Notes: generated by a model from the letters alone, not told the origin. Numbered from the stretch's first letter, positions 16,395 through 28,116 are shown. The stretch is 64,000 nucleotides of DNA from Bog-473 sp963777485 (GCA_963777485.1 CAVZQP010000002.1:186001-250000); one strand, 5' to 3'. A program made the numbers and translations.

Positions 16395-16649
16395 GTCCTG
16401 CTCCTTCTGTGTATGGGCTACACAGACCCGCTCTGAGCCCGCGACTTTCGTGGCAATACCCAACGTAAGAAACGGGTAAACCGCCATGACCTTGTTGCGC
16501 GCTCCGAAAATTCCTCGTCAACACTGCCATTGCCACCGGCATTGCCCGCAAGCAATTGAGCGGGAACGCATGACATTTCGTCACACGGCGCGCCACCCGG
16601 ACTCGATTTCGTTCACGCCGGCGGCGATCGGCGCTCGTGTCGACGCGGC
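16395..16649. other. Intergenic region upstream of the chaplin-like gene, 255 bases
   Basis: Separates the chaplin-like gene from the 3' end of the dCTP deaminase gene, both leftward. It is AT-richer than its surroundings and probably contains the promoter of the surface-protein locus. No RNA gene or clear palindrome was seen. Confidence 0.35.
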
Positions 16650-17783
16650 CTAAGGAGTCCGGCGGAAGTAACGACTCAGGGTCTCGACCTGTTGCTGGTA
16701 CGACGACCCGATGCCCGAGCCGTAGAGGGCCTCGGGCTCTTCCAACATCCGTTCGAACGTCAGCTTGCAAACAGACTGACCGTTCTCGACCATGAAGGGC
16801 ACGTCGTGCGCCCGCACTTCGAGCGCGGCCCGGGAACCCTTGAAACCACCCGTTGGATCGAACCCGAACCCCGGGTCGAAGAAACCGGCGTAGTGCGTGC
16901 GCAACTCGCCGCTCGTCGGGTCGTAGGCCGTCATCTCCGCCGCCAGGTTGGGCGGGATGCACACCGCCTCGTGCGACATCAAGAGGTAGAACCGCTTGGG
17001 CGAGAGGACCAGGCGGTCACCGGCTTCGCGGTACACGGGATCCCAGAAGGGACGCGGGTCCACCTCTCCGCCGGCGGTCAGGTCGAGCAACGGCGCGCTG
17101 TCGCGCGCGCTGTAGCCGACTTGTCCGCGCTCGTCACCCCCGAGGTCCAGCCCGAGGAACAGGCCGCTCGAGAGCACGAGGTCGCCAACCGGCACCGGCT
17201 CCCCGCCGCGGTAGAGCATTGGCACCTCGAGGTGCGCGGCGCGCACCTCGTCGTCGGTCAGCCACGGACGGCCCATCGAGAGGCGGAGCTGGTTCAGCGT
17301 GAGGTCCTCCTTGACCCGGACGGGGAAGGAGAGCGGCACCACCTCGAGATAGAGCGGGCCGCTGTAGCCGGGGGCGATCTCGTCGAAACGATCACTGCCG
17401 TCGGTGATGACCCGGGTGAACACGTCGATGCGCCCGGTCGAGCTCTTGGGGTTCGCCTTGCCGCGCAGGCCGGCCGGCAGGTCCAGGCGCTCCTTCAGCT
17501 CGATGAGGTAGGGGCACTTGGCCTCGAGCATGGCGCCGTCGCCCCGGAGATCGATCTCGTCGAGGATGTAGTCCTTCAGCTTGCGCTCCACCGAATCGGT
17601 CCCGGGCAGGAAGCTGCACCGGATGCGCAGCGCCCGCTCGCCGAGGCGAAGGTCGAGGCTCGCCGGCTGCACGTTGGCCTCGGGGATCTTGAAGCGCCCG
17701 GCATCGATGTACCCCGCCCTCAGCGCGCCCTCGAGCATCTGTCCGGGGAGGACCCCCTCCGCGGTCGACTGCAGGTTGAGCAT
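16650..17783 (-). CDS. dcd: 2'-deoxycytidine 5'-triphosphate deaminase, long (double-domain) form
   Basis: 377 residues from the ATG at 17783. This matches the long dCTP deaminase family of about 370 residues, which has two dUTPase-like halves, rather than the common 190-residue Dcd. Segments typical of the fold are visible: NVQPASLDLRLGERA and KANPKSSTGRIDVFTRVI in the first half, RFYLLMSHEAVCIPPNLAAE and HYAGFFDPGFGF in the second. It makes dUTP from dCTP on the way to dTTP. No strong ribosome site is seen before the ATG, so a slightly different start is possible. Divergent from the amidohydrolase gene. Confidence 0.85.
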   Translation of the reverse strand: MLNLQSTAEGVLPGQMLEGALRAGYIDAGRFKIPEANVQPASLDLRLGERALRIRCSFLPGTDSVERKLKDYILDEIDLRGDGAMLEAKCPYLIELKERLDLPAGLRGKANPKSSTGRIDVFTRVITDGSDRFDEIAPGYSGPLYLEVVPLSFPVRVKEDLTLNQLRLSMGRPWLTDDEVRAAHLEVPMLYRGGEPVPVGDLVLSSGLFLGLDLGGDERGQVGYSARDSAPLLDLTAGGEVDPRPFWDPVYREAGDRLVLSPKRFYLLMSHEAVCIPPNLAAEMTAYDPTSGELRTHYAGFFDPGFGFDPTGGFKGSRAALEVRAHDVPFMVENGQSVCKLTFERMLEEPEALYGSGIGSSYQQQVETLSRYFRRTP

Positions 17784-18061
17784 GGCGGGCGTCGGCACGG
17801 TCAGAGCAAAGCACGCGCGAAGGCGGCACGGAAGGCCGAATATGGGGATTGCCTTCGGCACAGCCTGTGGATGACTTGGGGATAGCCCATGGCGACACGG
17901 GGGTTCGGCAGCGGCGAACAGGTTTTCCACAGCGAGCGGGCCCGGCCGGATCGCGCGCCCCGTGATCGTCGCCCCGGGGTTGCCCCACCGCCCGGCGATA
18001 AGCTGACGGGTCGTCAGATTTGGCGCCGGACCACGGTGGGCGGCGCGCCGCGGAGGTTCCA
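17784..18061. promoter_or_regulatory. Divergent promoter region with two DnaA-box-like 9-mers
   Basis: This 278-base gap separates the divergent dcd and deacylase genes. It contains TGTGGATGA (17866-17874, reverse of TCATCCACA) and TTTTCCACA (17923-17931). Each matches the DnaA box TTATCCACA at 8 of 9 positions and they face each other. GGAGG at 18052-18056 precedes the TTG start of the rightward gene. Whether the boxes bind DnaA is unknown. Confidence 0.4.
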
Positions 18062-19789
18062 TTGCTCGACTACGTCATCCGATCCGGCACGCTCGTCGAC
18101 GGCTCCGGTGGGGCGCCCCATACGGCCGACGTGGCCGTCCGCGACGGCCGCATCGTCGCCGTGGGAGAAGTGGACGAGCAGGCGTCCGCCGAGCTGGACG
18201 CGACGGGCCTCATGGTCGCCCCGGGCGTCGTCGACCCGCACACGCACTACGACGCCCAGCTCTTCTGGGACCCGTCGGCCTCGCCGTCGAACGTCCACGG
18301 CGTGACCACGGTCATCGGCGGGAATTGCGGCTTCACCCTCGCGCCCCTCAATGCGGAGGACGCGGACTACATCCGCCGCATGATGGCCAAGGTCGAGGGC
18401 ATGCCGTTGGCCGCGCTGGAGAACGGCGTCCCGTGGAACTGGTCCAGCTTCGCCGAGTATCTCGGCGCGCTCGAGGGCAACCTCGGCGTCAACGCCGGCT
18501 TCCTCGTCGGGCACTGCGCGTTGCGCCGCAAGGTCATGGGGTCGTCACGCGGCGAAGAGGTCGCCACGGACGAGGAGATCGCGGCCATGCGGGCATTGTT
18601 GGCCGAGTCGCTCGCCGCCGGCGGCCTGGGGTTCTCGTCATCGCAGTCGCGCACCCACTCCGACGGCGAAGGCCGTCCGATCAGCTCGCGACACGCGGAC
18701 CGGCGGGAGATGCTCGCGTTCTGCGCAGAGGTGTCGGCGCACGAGGGCACGACACTCGAATACATCACGAACGGCTGCCTCGACTCCTTCAGCCCCGAAG
18801 AGATCGAACTGATGACCGCCATGAGCGTCACCGCGCAGCGGCCGCTCAACTGGAACGTCCTGACGGTCGACGGGCGCTCGGCCGAGCGCATCGAGCACCA
18901 GCTCTCGGCGTCGGGCGCCGCGGCGGCCGAAGGTGGTCGCATCGTCGCTCTGACCATGCCGACGCTCGTGCCCATGAACATGAGCTTCCGCACCCATTGT
19001 GCGCTCTTCCTCATCCCCGGCTGGGGCGAAGTGATGGGACTGCCCGAGAAGGAGCGCATGGCGCAGCTAGCCGATCCTGCCGTGCGCGCCCTGCTCGACG
19101 AGCGGGCCCGCAGCAAGGAGGCCGGGGTCTTCCGGGGCCTGTCGCGTTGGGGCACCTACGTCGTCGGTGACACGTACGCGCCCGCCAACGAAGGCTGCTC
19201 GAACCGCACGGTCGGGGACATCGCCGCCGAGCGCGGCACTGCCCCGTTCGACACGCTGCTCGACATCGTGCTGGCCGACGACCTGCGGACCGTCCTGTGG
19301 CCCAACACCGACGACGGTGACGAAGCGACCTGGTCCATGCGCGCCGCCATCTGGGCCGATCCGCGGGCAATGGTCGGCGGCTCCGACGCCGGGGCGCACC
19401 TCGACCGCATGTGCGGCTCCAACTACCCGACGGCCTTTCTGGCCGACTGCCTGCGTGGCCGGCGCCTCGTCCCCGTCGAGCGCGCCGTGCAGATGATGAC
19501 GAGCCAGCCGGCAGCACTCTTCGGATTGCGCGAGCGTGGCCTCGTGCGCGAGGGCTACGCGGCGGACCTGTTCGTCTTCGACCCCGCCACCGTCGCGTCG
19601 GAGCCCGCCCGCCTGGTACACGACCTGCCCGGTGACACCCCCCGGCTCTACGCCGGCTCGCTCGGCGTGGTGCGGGTTCTGGTCAACGGCGTCGAGATCG
19701 TGCGCGACGGCGCCCCCACCGGCGCGGTGCCCGGGACACTGTTGCGCTCCGGCCGCGACACCGCGTCGGTCGTTCCCGCCGCCGCCTGA
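18062..19789 (+). CDS. N-acyl-D-amino-acid deacylase-like amidohydrolase
   Basis: 575 residues. Metal-dependent hydrolase of the D-aminoacylase branch of the amidohydrolase superfamily. The start LLDYVIRSGTLVDGSGG and the metal-site motif VDPHTHYDAQ are typical. Further landmarks are GHCALRRKVMG, GGLGFSSSQSRTHSDG and the C-terminal VGGSDAGAHLDRMC followed by RGLVREGYAADLFVFDP. I chose the TTG at 18062, which has GGAGG five bases upstream and gives the family's usual N-terminus; an upstream TTG at 18020 would add 14 unlikely residues. The substrate may be an N-acyl-D-amino acid or another cyclic amide. Confidence 0.82.
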   Translation: MLDYVIRSGTLVDGSGGAPHTADVAVRDGRIVAVGEVDEQASAELDATGLMVAPGVVDPHTHYDAQLFWDPSASPSNVHGVTTVIGGNCGFTLAPLNAEDADYIRRMMAKVEGMPLAALENGVPWNWSSFAEYLGALEGNLGVNAGFLVGHCALRRKVMGSSRGEEVATDEEIAAMRALLAESLAAGGLGFSSSQSRTHSDGEGRPISSRHADRREMLAFCAEVSAHEGTTLEYITNGCLDSFSPEEIELMTAMSVTAQRPLNWNVLTVDGRSAERIEHQLSASGAAAAEGGRIVALTMPTLVPMNMSFRTHCALFLIPGWGEVMGLPEKERMAQLADPAVRALLDERARSKEAGVFRGLSRWGTYVVGDTYAPANEGCSNRTVGDIAAERGTAPFDTLLDIVLADDLRTVLWPNTDDGDEATWSMRAAIWADPRAMVGGSDAGAHLDRMCGSNYPTAFLADCLRGRRLVPVERAVQMMTSQPAALFGLRERGLVREGYAADLFVFDPATVASEPARLVHDLPGDTPRLYAGSLGVVRVLVNGVEIVRDGAPTGAVPGTLLRSGRDTASVVPAAA

Positions 19790-19827
19790 AGCCCCGGGGG
19801 TACGTCCCGGCGTCTAGCCTGCCCTCG

Positions 19828-20559
19828 GTGACGCCCGAACCCGACGACCCGGCGCTCGCTGTCGACGAGCCGCCGGCCGGACGGACCGACACCCGGGCGT
19901 CCGCGACCGCGGCCGCGAGCGGCGGAGCGAATGGTGCAGACGGGGCGGGGCCGCCGGATGTCCCCGCCTCCGACGGTCCGGTCGCACCCGACACGCCCCG
20001 GACCTCACGCTGGCTGCGCGAGGCGATCATCGTCGTGGTCGTCGCGGTCCTGGTCGCCGTCCTGTTGCGGACGTTCGTCGTCCAGACGTTCTTCATCCCG
20101 TCGGGCTCCATGGAGCCGACCCTCCAGGTGGGCGACCGCATCCTCGTCAACAAGCTCAGCTACCACCTGCACGGCGTCGGACGCGGGGACATCGTGGTGT
20201 TCTCCCGGCCCCCGGCCGAGAACTGCGGCGGGCCCGAGGTGAACGATCTGGTCAAGCGCGTCGTCGGCCTGCCCGGCGAGACGCTCACGCTCTCCGGCGG
20301 CCACGTGTACGTCGACGGCCGGCGCCTCGACGAGTCCTGGCTCCCGGCGGCGGAGCAGGGGGTGACGCGGCCCGGGCCGGACGGCACGCTCTACAGCCTC
20401 CAGCACGCCTACCGGGTGCCGGCGAACGACTACTTCGTGATGGGCGACAACCGGACGGACTCGTGTGACAGCCGGTTCTGGGGGCCCATCAGCAAGTCCC
20501 TCATCGTCGGCAAGGTCGAGATGCGGGTCTGGCCCCTGTCGTCGATCAGCTTCTTCTAG
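19828..20559 (+). CDS. lepB: Signal peptidase I
   Basis: 243 residues from a GTG start. A Pro/Ala/Asp-rich cytoplasmic region of about 60 residues is followed by one membrane helix (EAIIVVVVAVLVAVLLRTFVV), then the catalytic domain outside. The nucleophile Ser is in FIPSGSMEPTLQVGDR and the general-base Lys in NDLVKRVVGLPGE. MGDNRTDSCDSR is the conserved late box. It removes signal peptides from exported proteins. Convergent with gyrA across a short gap. Confidence 0.93.
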   Translation: MTPEPDDPALAVDEPPAGRTDTRASATAAASGGANGADGAGPPDVPASDGPVAPDTPRTSRWLREAIIVVVVAVLVAVLLRTFVVQTFFIPSGSMEPTLQVGDRILVNKLSYHLHGVGRGDIVVFSRPPAENCGGPEVNDLVKRVVGLPGETLTLSGGHVYVDGRRLDESWLPAAEQGVTRPGPDGTLYSLQHAYRVPANDYFVMGDNRTDSCDSRFWGPISKSLIVGKVEMRVWPLSSISFF

Positions 20560-20573
20560 CCGACGCCCGTCGG
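20560..20573. terminator. Possible bidirectional terminator hairpin between lepB and gyrA
   Basis: CCGACG-CC-CGTCGG is a perfect inverted repeat starting right at the lepB stop, followed by CCGGCCGG. It lies in the 39-base gap between the convergent genes. No T-run follows, so it is only a weak candidate. Confidence 0.3.
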
Positions 20574-20598
20574 ACCGGCCGGACCGACGCGCTCGGCG

Positions 20599-23133
20599 TC
20601 AGCCCTCGGGCTCCGACTCCGCCGCCACCCGCGTCACCGCGGCGACCGTCTGCCCGTCCTCCAGGTTCATCACGCGCACGCCGGTCGCGTCGCGGCCCTG
20701 CGACGCGATCTCACGCGCCGCGGTGCGGATCACGATGCCGCCGGAGGAGACGAGCAGGATCTCCTCGTCGAGGCCGATCATGAACGCGCCCACCACGGTC
20801 CCGCGCGCACTGGTGAGTCGGATGCCGCGGACGCCTTGCCCACCGCGGGCCTGGCGGTTGAAGCGCTCGAGCTTGGTCCGCTTCCCGTAGCCGGCGTCGG
20901 TGACGATAAGGATGTCGGTCTCGTCGTCGTCGGCGACGTCGCACGACACCACGATGTCGCCCTGGCGCAAGCGGATGCCGCGCACGCCGGCGGCGTCGCG
21001 ACCCATGGCCCGGACGTCCTCCTCGTTGAAGCGGATCGTCATGCCGTTGCGCGTGACTTCGAACAGGTCGTCGTGTCCCGACGTCTTCACGACTCGAACC
21101 AGCTCGTCGCCGCCGCGCAGGTTGATGGCGATGAAGCCCTCGCGCCGCGACTTGTCGTACTCGCTCATCGCGGTCTTCTTCACCTGCCCCTGGGCGGTGG
21201 CGAAGACGAGGTACTGGTCCGGCGAGAACTCCGGCGTCGCGATGATCGCGGTGATCGATTCGTTCGGCGCCAGCGGCACCAGGTTCACCGCGGCGGTGCC
21301 CCGCGCCGTGCGGTCCTTCATCGGGATCTCGTGGCCGCGCAGGCGGTAGACCTTGCCCTTGTTCGAGAACAGCAGCAGATAGTCCAGCGCGGAGGTGTGG
21401 ACCACCTGGCTGACGAGGTCCTCCTCCTTCAGCCGGGCGCCCTGGACGCCCCGGCCGCCGCGGCCCTGCGTCCGGAAGGCGGCGGCGGCCACGGACTTGA
21501 TGTAGCCCGCGCGCGTCATCGTCACGACGATCTCCTCGTCGTGGATCAGGTCCTCGACGCCCATCTCGCCGGGGTCGTGCGTGACGATGCTGCGCCGCGG
21601 GTTCGAGTGCTTGTCGCGGATCGCGGTCATCTCCGTCTCGATGACGCCGCGCAGCTTGGCGTCGTCGGAGAGGATCGCCTCGAGCTCGGCGATCGTGGTC
21701 CGCAGCTCCGCCAGCTCCTCCTCGAGCTCGGTACGGCCGAGCCGCGTGAGGCGGCCGAGCGTCATGTCGAGGATGTGCGTCGCCTGCACCTCGGTGAACT
21801 CGAAGGGCTCGGCCATCAGGGCGGTGCGGGCCGCCGGCCGGTCGTCCGACCCGCGGATCGTCGCGATGACAGCGTCGAGCATGTCGATCGCCTTGAGGAG
21901 GCCCTCGACGATGTGCGCCCGGTTGCGCGCCTTCGCGAGCCTGAACTCAGAGCGGCGGCGGATGACCTCGATCTGGTGGTCGACGTAGTGCGACAGCGCC
22001 TGCGCCAGGTTGAGCGTGCGCGGCACGCCGTCGACCAGCGCCAGCACGTTCACCCCGAAGCTCGTCTGCAACGGCGTCTGCTTGAACAGGTTGTTGAGGA
22101 CGACGTTGGCGTTGGCGTCGCGCTTCAGCTCGATCACGAGCTTGGGCTGCTGGTTGGCCGACGCGTTGCGCAGCTCGCTGATGCCGTCGAGGTCGCCCCC
22201 CCGCACCAGCTCGGTGATCTTCTGCTCGATCACCTCCACCGATGTCTGGTACGGCAGCTCGGTCACCACGATGCGGTCGCCGACACGGCCTTCTTCGATC
22301 TCCGCGACAGCGCGCATCTTGATGGAGCCACGCCCGGTCCGGTACGCGTCGAGGATGCCCTGGCGGCCGAGGATCAGCGCGCCCGTCGGGAAGTCGGGTC
22401 CCTTGACGTACTCCATCAGCTCGTCGGGCGTCGCCTCGGGGTGGTGCAGCACGTGGATGGCGGCGTCGATCACCTCGCCCATGTTGTGGGGCGGGACGTT
22501 GGTCGCCATGCCCACGGCGATGCCCTGTGACCCGTTGACGAGCAGGTTCGGGAACCGTGAGGGCAGGACGACGGGTTCGGACGCCGATCCGTCGTAGTTG
22601 GCGACCATGTCGACGGTCTCTTCGTCGATGTCCGCCATGAGCTCGAGCGCGAGCGGCGCGAGCCGGCACTCCGTGTAGCGCATCGCCGCGGCCCCGTCGT
22701 CGGGGCCCCGGCCGCCGAAGCTGCCGTGGCCGTCGATGAGCGGGTAGCGCAGCGAGAACTCCTGCACCATGCGGGCCAGCGCCTCGTAGATCGCCGAGTC
22801 ACCGTGGGGGTGGTAGACGCCCATGACCTCGCCGACGACCTTGGCGCACTTGTTGTGCGGCCGGTCGGGGCGAAGCCCGTTGTCGAACATGGAGTAGAGG
22901 ATCCGGCGGTGCACCGGCTTGAGCCCGTCGCGCACGTCGGGCAGCGCCCGGGCGACGATGACGGACATGGAGTACTCGAGGAAGGAGCGCTCCATCTCCT
23001 CCTGGATCTCGATCGGCTCGATCGATCCGCTTGTCGGCGGCTCGTCCCCACCCGGCGGTGCCGGCGGGGCTGCGTTGCCCCCACCGCTTCCCGCGTTCCC
23101 GCGGCTCTTCCCGCGTGTCGACTGACGTGGCAT
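20599..23133 (-). CDS. gyrA: DNA gyrase subunit A
   Basis: 844 residues, full length. With GyrB it introduces negative supercoils using a transient double-strand break. The active-site tyrosine is in AAMRYTECRL. The quinolone-determining region reads HPHGDSAIYEAL, with the usual susceptible-type serine. The C-terminal beta-pinwheel contains the GyrA-box-like QGRGGRG. The start MPRQSTRGKSRG gives a basic, Gly/Pro-rich N-terminal lead of about 40 residues before the breakage-reunion domain. It follows gyrB by 25 bases, so the two are probably co-transcribed. Confidence 0.97.
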   Translation of the reverse strand: MPRQSTRGKSRGNAGSGGGNAAPPAPPGGDEPPTSGSIEPIEIQEEMERSFLEYSMSVIVARALPDVRDGLKPVHRRILYSMFDNGLRPDRPHNKCAKVVGEVMGVYHPHGDSAIYEALARMVQEFSLRYPLIDGHGSFGGRGPDDGAAAMRYTECRLAPLALELMADIDEETVDMVANYDGSASEPVVLPSRFPNLLVNGSQGIAVGMATNVPPHNMGEVIDAAIHVLHHPEATPDELMEYVKGPDFPTGALILGRQGILDAYRTGRGSIKMRAVAEIEEGRVGDRIVVTELPYQTSVEVIEQKITELVRGGDLDGISELRNASANQQPKLVIELKRDANANVVLNNLFKQTPLQTSFGVNVLALVDGVPRTLNLAQALSHYVDHQIEVIRRRSEFRLAKARNRAHIVEGLLKAIDMLDAVIATIRGSDDRPAARTALMAEPFEFTEVQATHILDMTLGRLTRLGRTELEEELAELRTTIAELEAILSDDAKLRGVIETEMTAIRDKHSNPRRSIVTHDPGEMGVEDLIHDEEIVVTMTRAGYIKSVAAAAFRTQGRGGRGVQGARLKEEDLVSQVVHTSALDYLLLFSNKGKVYRLRGHEIPMKDRTARGTAAVNLVPLAPNESITAIIATPEFSPDQYLVFATAQGQVKKTAMSEYDKSRREGFIAINLRGGDELVRVVKTSGHDDLFEVTRNGMTIRFNEEDVRAMGRDAAGVRGIRLRQGDIVVSCDVADDDETDILIVTDAGYGKRTKLERFNRQARGGQGVRGIRLTSARGTVVGAFMIGLDEEILLVSSGGIVIRTAAREIASQGRDATGVRVMNLEDGQTVAAVTRVAAESEPEG

Positions 23134-23158
23134 CTCTACCTGCTTCCGGTCCGGTGCC

Positions 23159-25123
<1,965 letters not shown>

Positions 25124-25254
25124 AGGCGCGCCCTTTCAAAACAGCGGTCTTTGCGGTGCGTATCGAATCCCCGAACGGAGCACCTCCGGCCTTTCGATGC
25201 GAACGCACCATTCTACCCGACGGGGGCGACAATTCGGCACTCATGAACGGTCGG

Positions 25255-25572
25255 TCAAGGCCGCTCGACCAGCACCTCCAGGCGCTCGATCGGAGTATCC
25301 CCGAGGGCGCGGACGCGCGCCAGGATGTGCGCCGATTGCATCCTCGCCCGCGTCGCCCAGGCCGGGTGGTCGACCGCGACGACGAGGGTGTGGCCGTCGA
25401 TGCGCAGGGGCCGGGCGTGGCCCTCCAGGTCGCCCTCGACGACCTCGTCCCAGCGGGCGAAGACGACCTCCATGGTGGCCGGCGACGCCGCCATGCCGAG
25501 TCGTTTGAGGAGCCGCGGCATGGCGTCGCCGACACGCCGCGGGCCGTCACCGCGCCCGCGCCGCTCGCTCAT
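25255..25572 (-). CDS. dciA: DciA-like helicase-loader protein (DUF721)
   Basis: 105 residues, starting MSERRGRGDGPRRVGDAM. The DUF721 domain is recognised by the central segment MEVVFARWDEVVEGDLEGHA and WATRARMQSAHILARVRAL, and by its place between recF and gyrB (mycobacterial Rv0004 position). DciA-type proteins help load the replicative helicase in bacteria lacking DnaC. The ATG overlaps the recF stop as ATGA, so translation is coupled. The gene is followed by a 131-base gap before gyrB. Confidence 0.85.
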   Translation of the reverse strand: MSERRGRGDGPRRVGDAMPRLLKRLGMAASPATMEVVFARWDEVVEGDLEGHARPLRIDGHTLVVAVDHPAWATRARMQSAHILARVRALGDTPIERLEVLVERP

Positions 25573-26648
25573 GGCGCACCCAATGTTCCTACCGGCACGA
25601 TGCGGGCGACGGCGATGCCCTCGGGCAGCGGGGCGGCGGTCGTCAGGATCGCCTGGCCGGCGGGCAGCTCGGCGATCAGTGCCCGGCTGCGCGCCGGGTC
25701 GAGCTCGGAGAAGACGTCGTCGAGCAGCAGCGTCGGCGCCACCGGGGTCGCGGCCCGCACGAGCTCGTGGATCCCGAGGCGCAGGGCCAGCGCCAGGCAG
25801 CGCTGCTCCCCCTGGGAGGCATGGGTCCGCGCCTCGCGCCCGTCGAGCACGATGACGAGGTCGTCGCGGTGGGGCCCGACGGTGTTGAGGCCGCGCCGCA
25901 GGTCGTCGGTCCGGGAGGCCGCCAGGGCGTCGAGCAGGTCCCCCTCCCAGCTCCGCTGGTAGCGCTGTTCCACCGTCGACACGCGGGCCGACCCGGCCAG
26001 GCGGCCGTACGCGGCACCGACGAGGGCCTCGAGCTCGCCCGCCAGGCGCTCGCGCGCCGCGACGAGCACCTTGCCGGCGTCCGCCAGTCGCTGGTCCCAC
26101 ACCTCGAGGGTCGTCGTGACGTCGGCGTTGGCGCGCCCACCTGACTGGCGCAACAGGGCGGCGCGCTGCCGCAAGACCCGGTCGGTCTCGTCGGCCGCCC
26201 GCGCGCCTTCGGCGTCCAGCAACGAAAGGGTGTCGTCGAGCAGATCGCGCCGGCCGCGCGGCCCGCCGCTGATCAGCGTGAGGTCCTCGGGGGAGAAGAT
26301 CGTGCACGGCGCGGCCGCTGCCAGCGCGGCCCGCCCGCTCACGTCCTTGCGGTTGACCCGCGTGCGGCTCCGTCCCGCCGGCTGTATCTGCGCCTCCACG
26401 AGGACGCTGCGTCCGGGCGTCTCGAACGAGGCGCGGACGATCGCGCTCGCCGCACCGGTGCGGACCATTGCGTCGGGCGGCGCGCCGCGGAACGAGCGCC
26501 GGGTCCCGAGATACGCCAGCGCTTCGAGCACGCTCGTCTTACCGGTTCCGTTGTCACCGGTGATCGCCGTCGTGCCCTCGGGCTCGGGTGACAGCTGTGC
26601 GGAGCCGAACGTCCGGAAATCGGTCAGTTCCAGATGCCGGAGGCTCAC
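25569..26648 (-). CDS. recF: DNA replication and repair protein RecF
   Basis: 359 residues from GTG (VSLRHLELTDFRTFG). An SMC-like ATPase that helps load RecA at gaps. Walker A is TGDNGTGKTSVLEAL, the ABC signature region is SQGEQRCLALALRL, and Walker B is LLLDDVFSELDPARS. The longer open frame upstream would overlap dnaN, so I use the GTG 34 bases after the dnaN stop. It overlaps dciA by four bases. Confidence 0.95.
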   Translation of the reverse strand: MSLRHLELTDFRTFGSAQLSPEPEGTTAITGDNGTGKTSVLEALAYLGTRRSFRGAPPDAMVRTGAASAIVRASFETPGRSVLVEAQIQPAGRSRTRVNRKDVSGRAALAAAAPCTIFSPEDLTLISGGPRGRRDLLDDTLSLLDAEGARAADETDRVLRQRAALLRQSGGRANADVTTTLEVWDQRLADAGKVLVAARERLAGELEALVGAAYGRLAGSARVSTVEQRYQRSWEGDLLDALAASRTDDLRRGLNTVGPHRDDLVIVLDGREARTHASQGEQRCLALALRLGIHELVRAATPVAPTLLLDDVFSELDPARSRALIAELPAGQAILTTAAPLPEGIAVARIVPVGTLGAP

Positions 26649-26682
26649 CGCGTCCGCGCTTGCGCCTGCGCCCGTGGCTTCC

Positions 26683-27801
26683 TCAGGACACCCGCACCGG
26701 CATGAGGAGATACCGGAACACCTCGTCCTCGGCCCCGCGCACCGTGGCGGCGCGTGACGCGTCGGCCGATTCGACGATGACCTCGTCGCCGATGACCGCC
26801 TCGACACCGTCGATGAGGTACGAGGGGTTGAACGCGATGACGAGGTCCTCGCCGCTGTAGTCGCCGTCGATCGTCTCGGCCGCGTCGCCGACGTCCTGGC
26901 TCTGCACGCTCAGGTCGACGCCACCCGCGCGCATCGACAGACGCACCGGTGTGGTGTTGTCGCGCACGAGCAGCTGCACACGCCGCAGGGCCGACAGGAA
27001 CGTCTCCTTGCCGAGGTGCAGCCGGTTCGGGTACGAGTCGGGGATCAGCTGCTTGTAGTCCGGGTAGCGGCCCTCGAGCAGGCGCGTGCTGATCTGCACC
27101 TTGCCCTGCCAGAACGTGATCTCGTTGGCGCTCGCCGCCACGCCCACGCGGTTGGTGTCGCTCTCGTCGGTGATCTGCCCGGTGGGCAGGCGTTGCAGTT
27201 CTGACAGCGCCCGGGCCGGCACGAGCAGGTCCTCCTCGCCCGGGATGGCGTCGGTGCCGGGGAGGTCGCGCATCGCCATGCGGTACGAGTCCGTCGCCAC
27301 CATGCGGATGAACCCGTCCACGTGCGCCAGCAGCACGCCGGTGAGCAGCGGCCTGCCGTCGTCGTGGGACGCGGCCCGCACGACCTGGCGCACGGCCTCG
27401 CTCAGATTCAACTCCGCCAGCTGTGTCGTGGGCTCGTTGGTCTTGCCCACGGGCGGGAACTCCACGACGGGATACGTGTGGAGCCGGAACGTGGAACGGG
27501 CCGCGGAAATTGTGACCTGGTCGCCCTCGTCCTCGAGCGTCACGGCGCCGGGCTCCAGCCGCCGCACGATGTCGGTCGACAACCGGGCCGGAATGACACA
27601 ACTGCCGTCGTCGATCCCGATGACCTCGTCGGTCACCTGGATCGTGAGGTCGAGGTCGGTGCCGGTGACGCTCAGCATGTTGCCCGTGCACGACAACAAA
27701 AGCCCGAGCAGGACCGGGGAGGAGCCGCCCCGTCCGCCCACGGCACGGCCGGCGGTGGCCAGCATGTCGACGAGTACGTCGCGCTCGGATCTGAACTTCA
27801 C
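26683..27801 (-). CDS. dnaN: DNA polymerase III beta subunit (sliding clamp)
   Basis: 372 residues from GTG (VKFRSERDVLVDML), with GAAAGGA 7 bases upstream. The three-domain clamp ends LMPVRVS, close to the normal LMPMR.. end. Characteristic segments are LLTGVLLAHVDGFIRMVATDSYRMA and FNPSYLIDGVEAV. It forms the ring that tethers the polymerase to DNA. It lies downstream of dnaA across 315 bases and ahead of recF, the standard order. Confidence 0.96.
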   Translation of the reverse strand: MKFRSERDVLVDMLATAGRAVGGRGGSSPVLLGLLLSCTGNMLSVTGTDLDLTIQVTDEVIGIDDGSCVIPARLSTDIVRRLEPGAVTLEDEGDQVTISAARSTFRLHTYPVVEFPPVGKTNEPTTQLAELNLSEAVRQVVRAASHDDGRPLLTGVLLAHVDGFIRMVATDSYRMAMRDLPGTDAIPGEEDLLVPARALSELQRLPTGQITDESDTNRVGVAASANEITFWQGKVQISTRLLEGRYPDYKQLIPDSYPNRLHLGKETFLSALRRVQLLVRDNTTPVRLSMRAGGVDLSVQSQDVGDAAETIDGDYSGEDLVIAFNPSYLIDGVEAVIGDEVIVESADASRAATVRGAEDEVFRYLLMPVRVS

Positions 27802-28116
27802 GGACGGCGGTCCTTTCGGGGACGGGCCCTGCTTGTCATTTCGAGAGGGAAAGGTACATGGGAAGAGATAGAGGTAGTAAGGGGTGTGGATTGTGGATGA
27901 CGGCCCGCACGGCCAGCGTGGGGCCCGGATCGCTGTCCCCATGGTGGTGTGGGCCGCCCGAGGGCCCGGACCACCGCGCGGGTCACACCTGAGGACGGAT
28001 GGGGATTCCCCGGCCCTCGGTCCCCAGGCTCGGCGGGCCGCGTCCACAACCTTTGCCCCGGGCGAACCACGAGAGAAGGCGTGTAGTTCGGGGTGTCCGT
28101 GGCGGACGGCGTGGCG
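27802..28116. other. dnaA-dnaN intergenic region, candidate origin of replication
   Basis: In Actinobacteria the origin usually lies between dnaA and dnaN, and gene orientation flips next to this point. This 315-base gap holds two overlapping box-like 9-mers on one strand: TGTGGATTG (27885-27893) and TGTGGATGA (27892-27900). A weaker GCGTCCACA lies at 28040-28048. No perfect TTATCCACA or TTGTCCACA box and no clear AT-rich unwinding element is seen, so box density is unusually low for an actinobacterial oriC. Assignment rests mainly on synteny. Confidence 0.45.
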
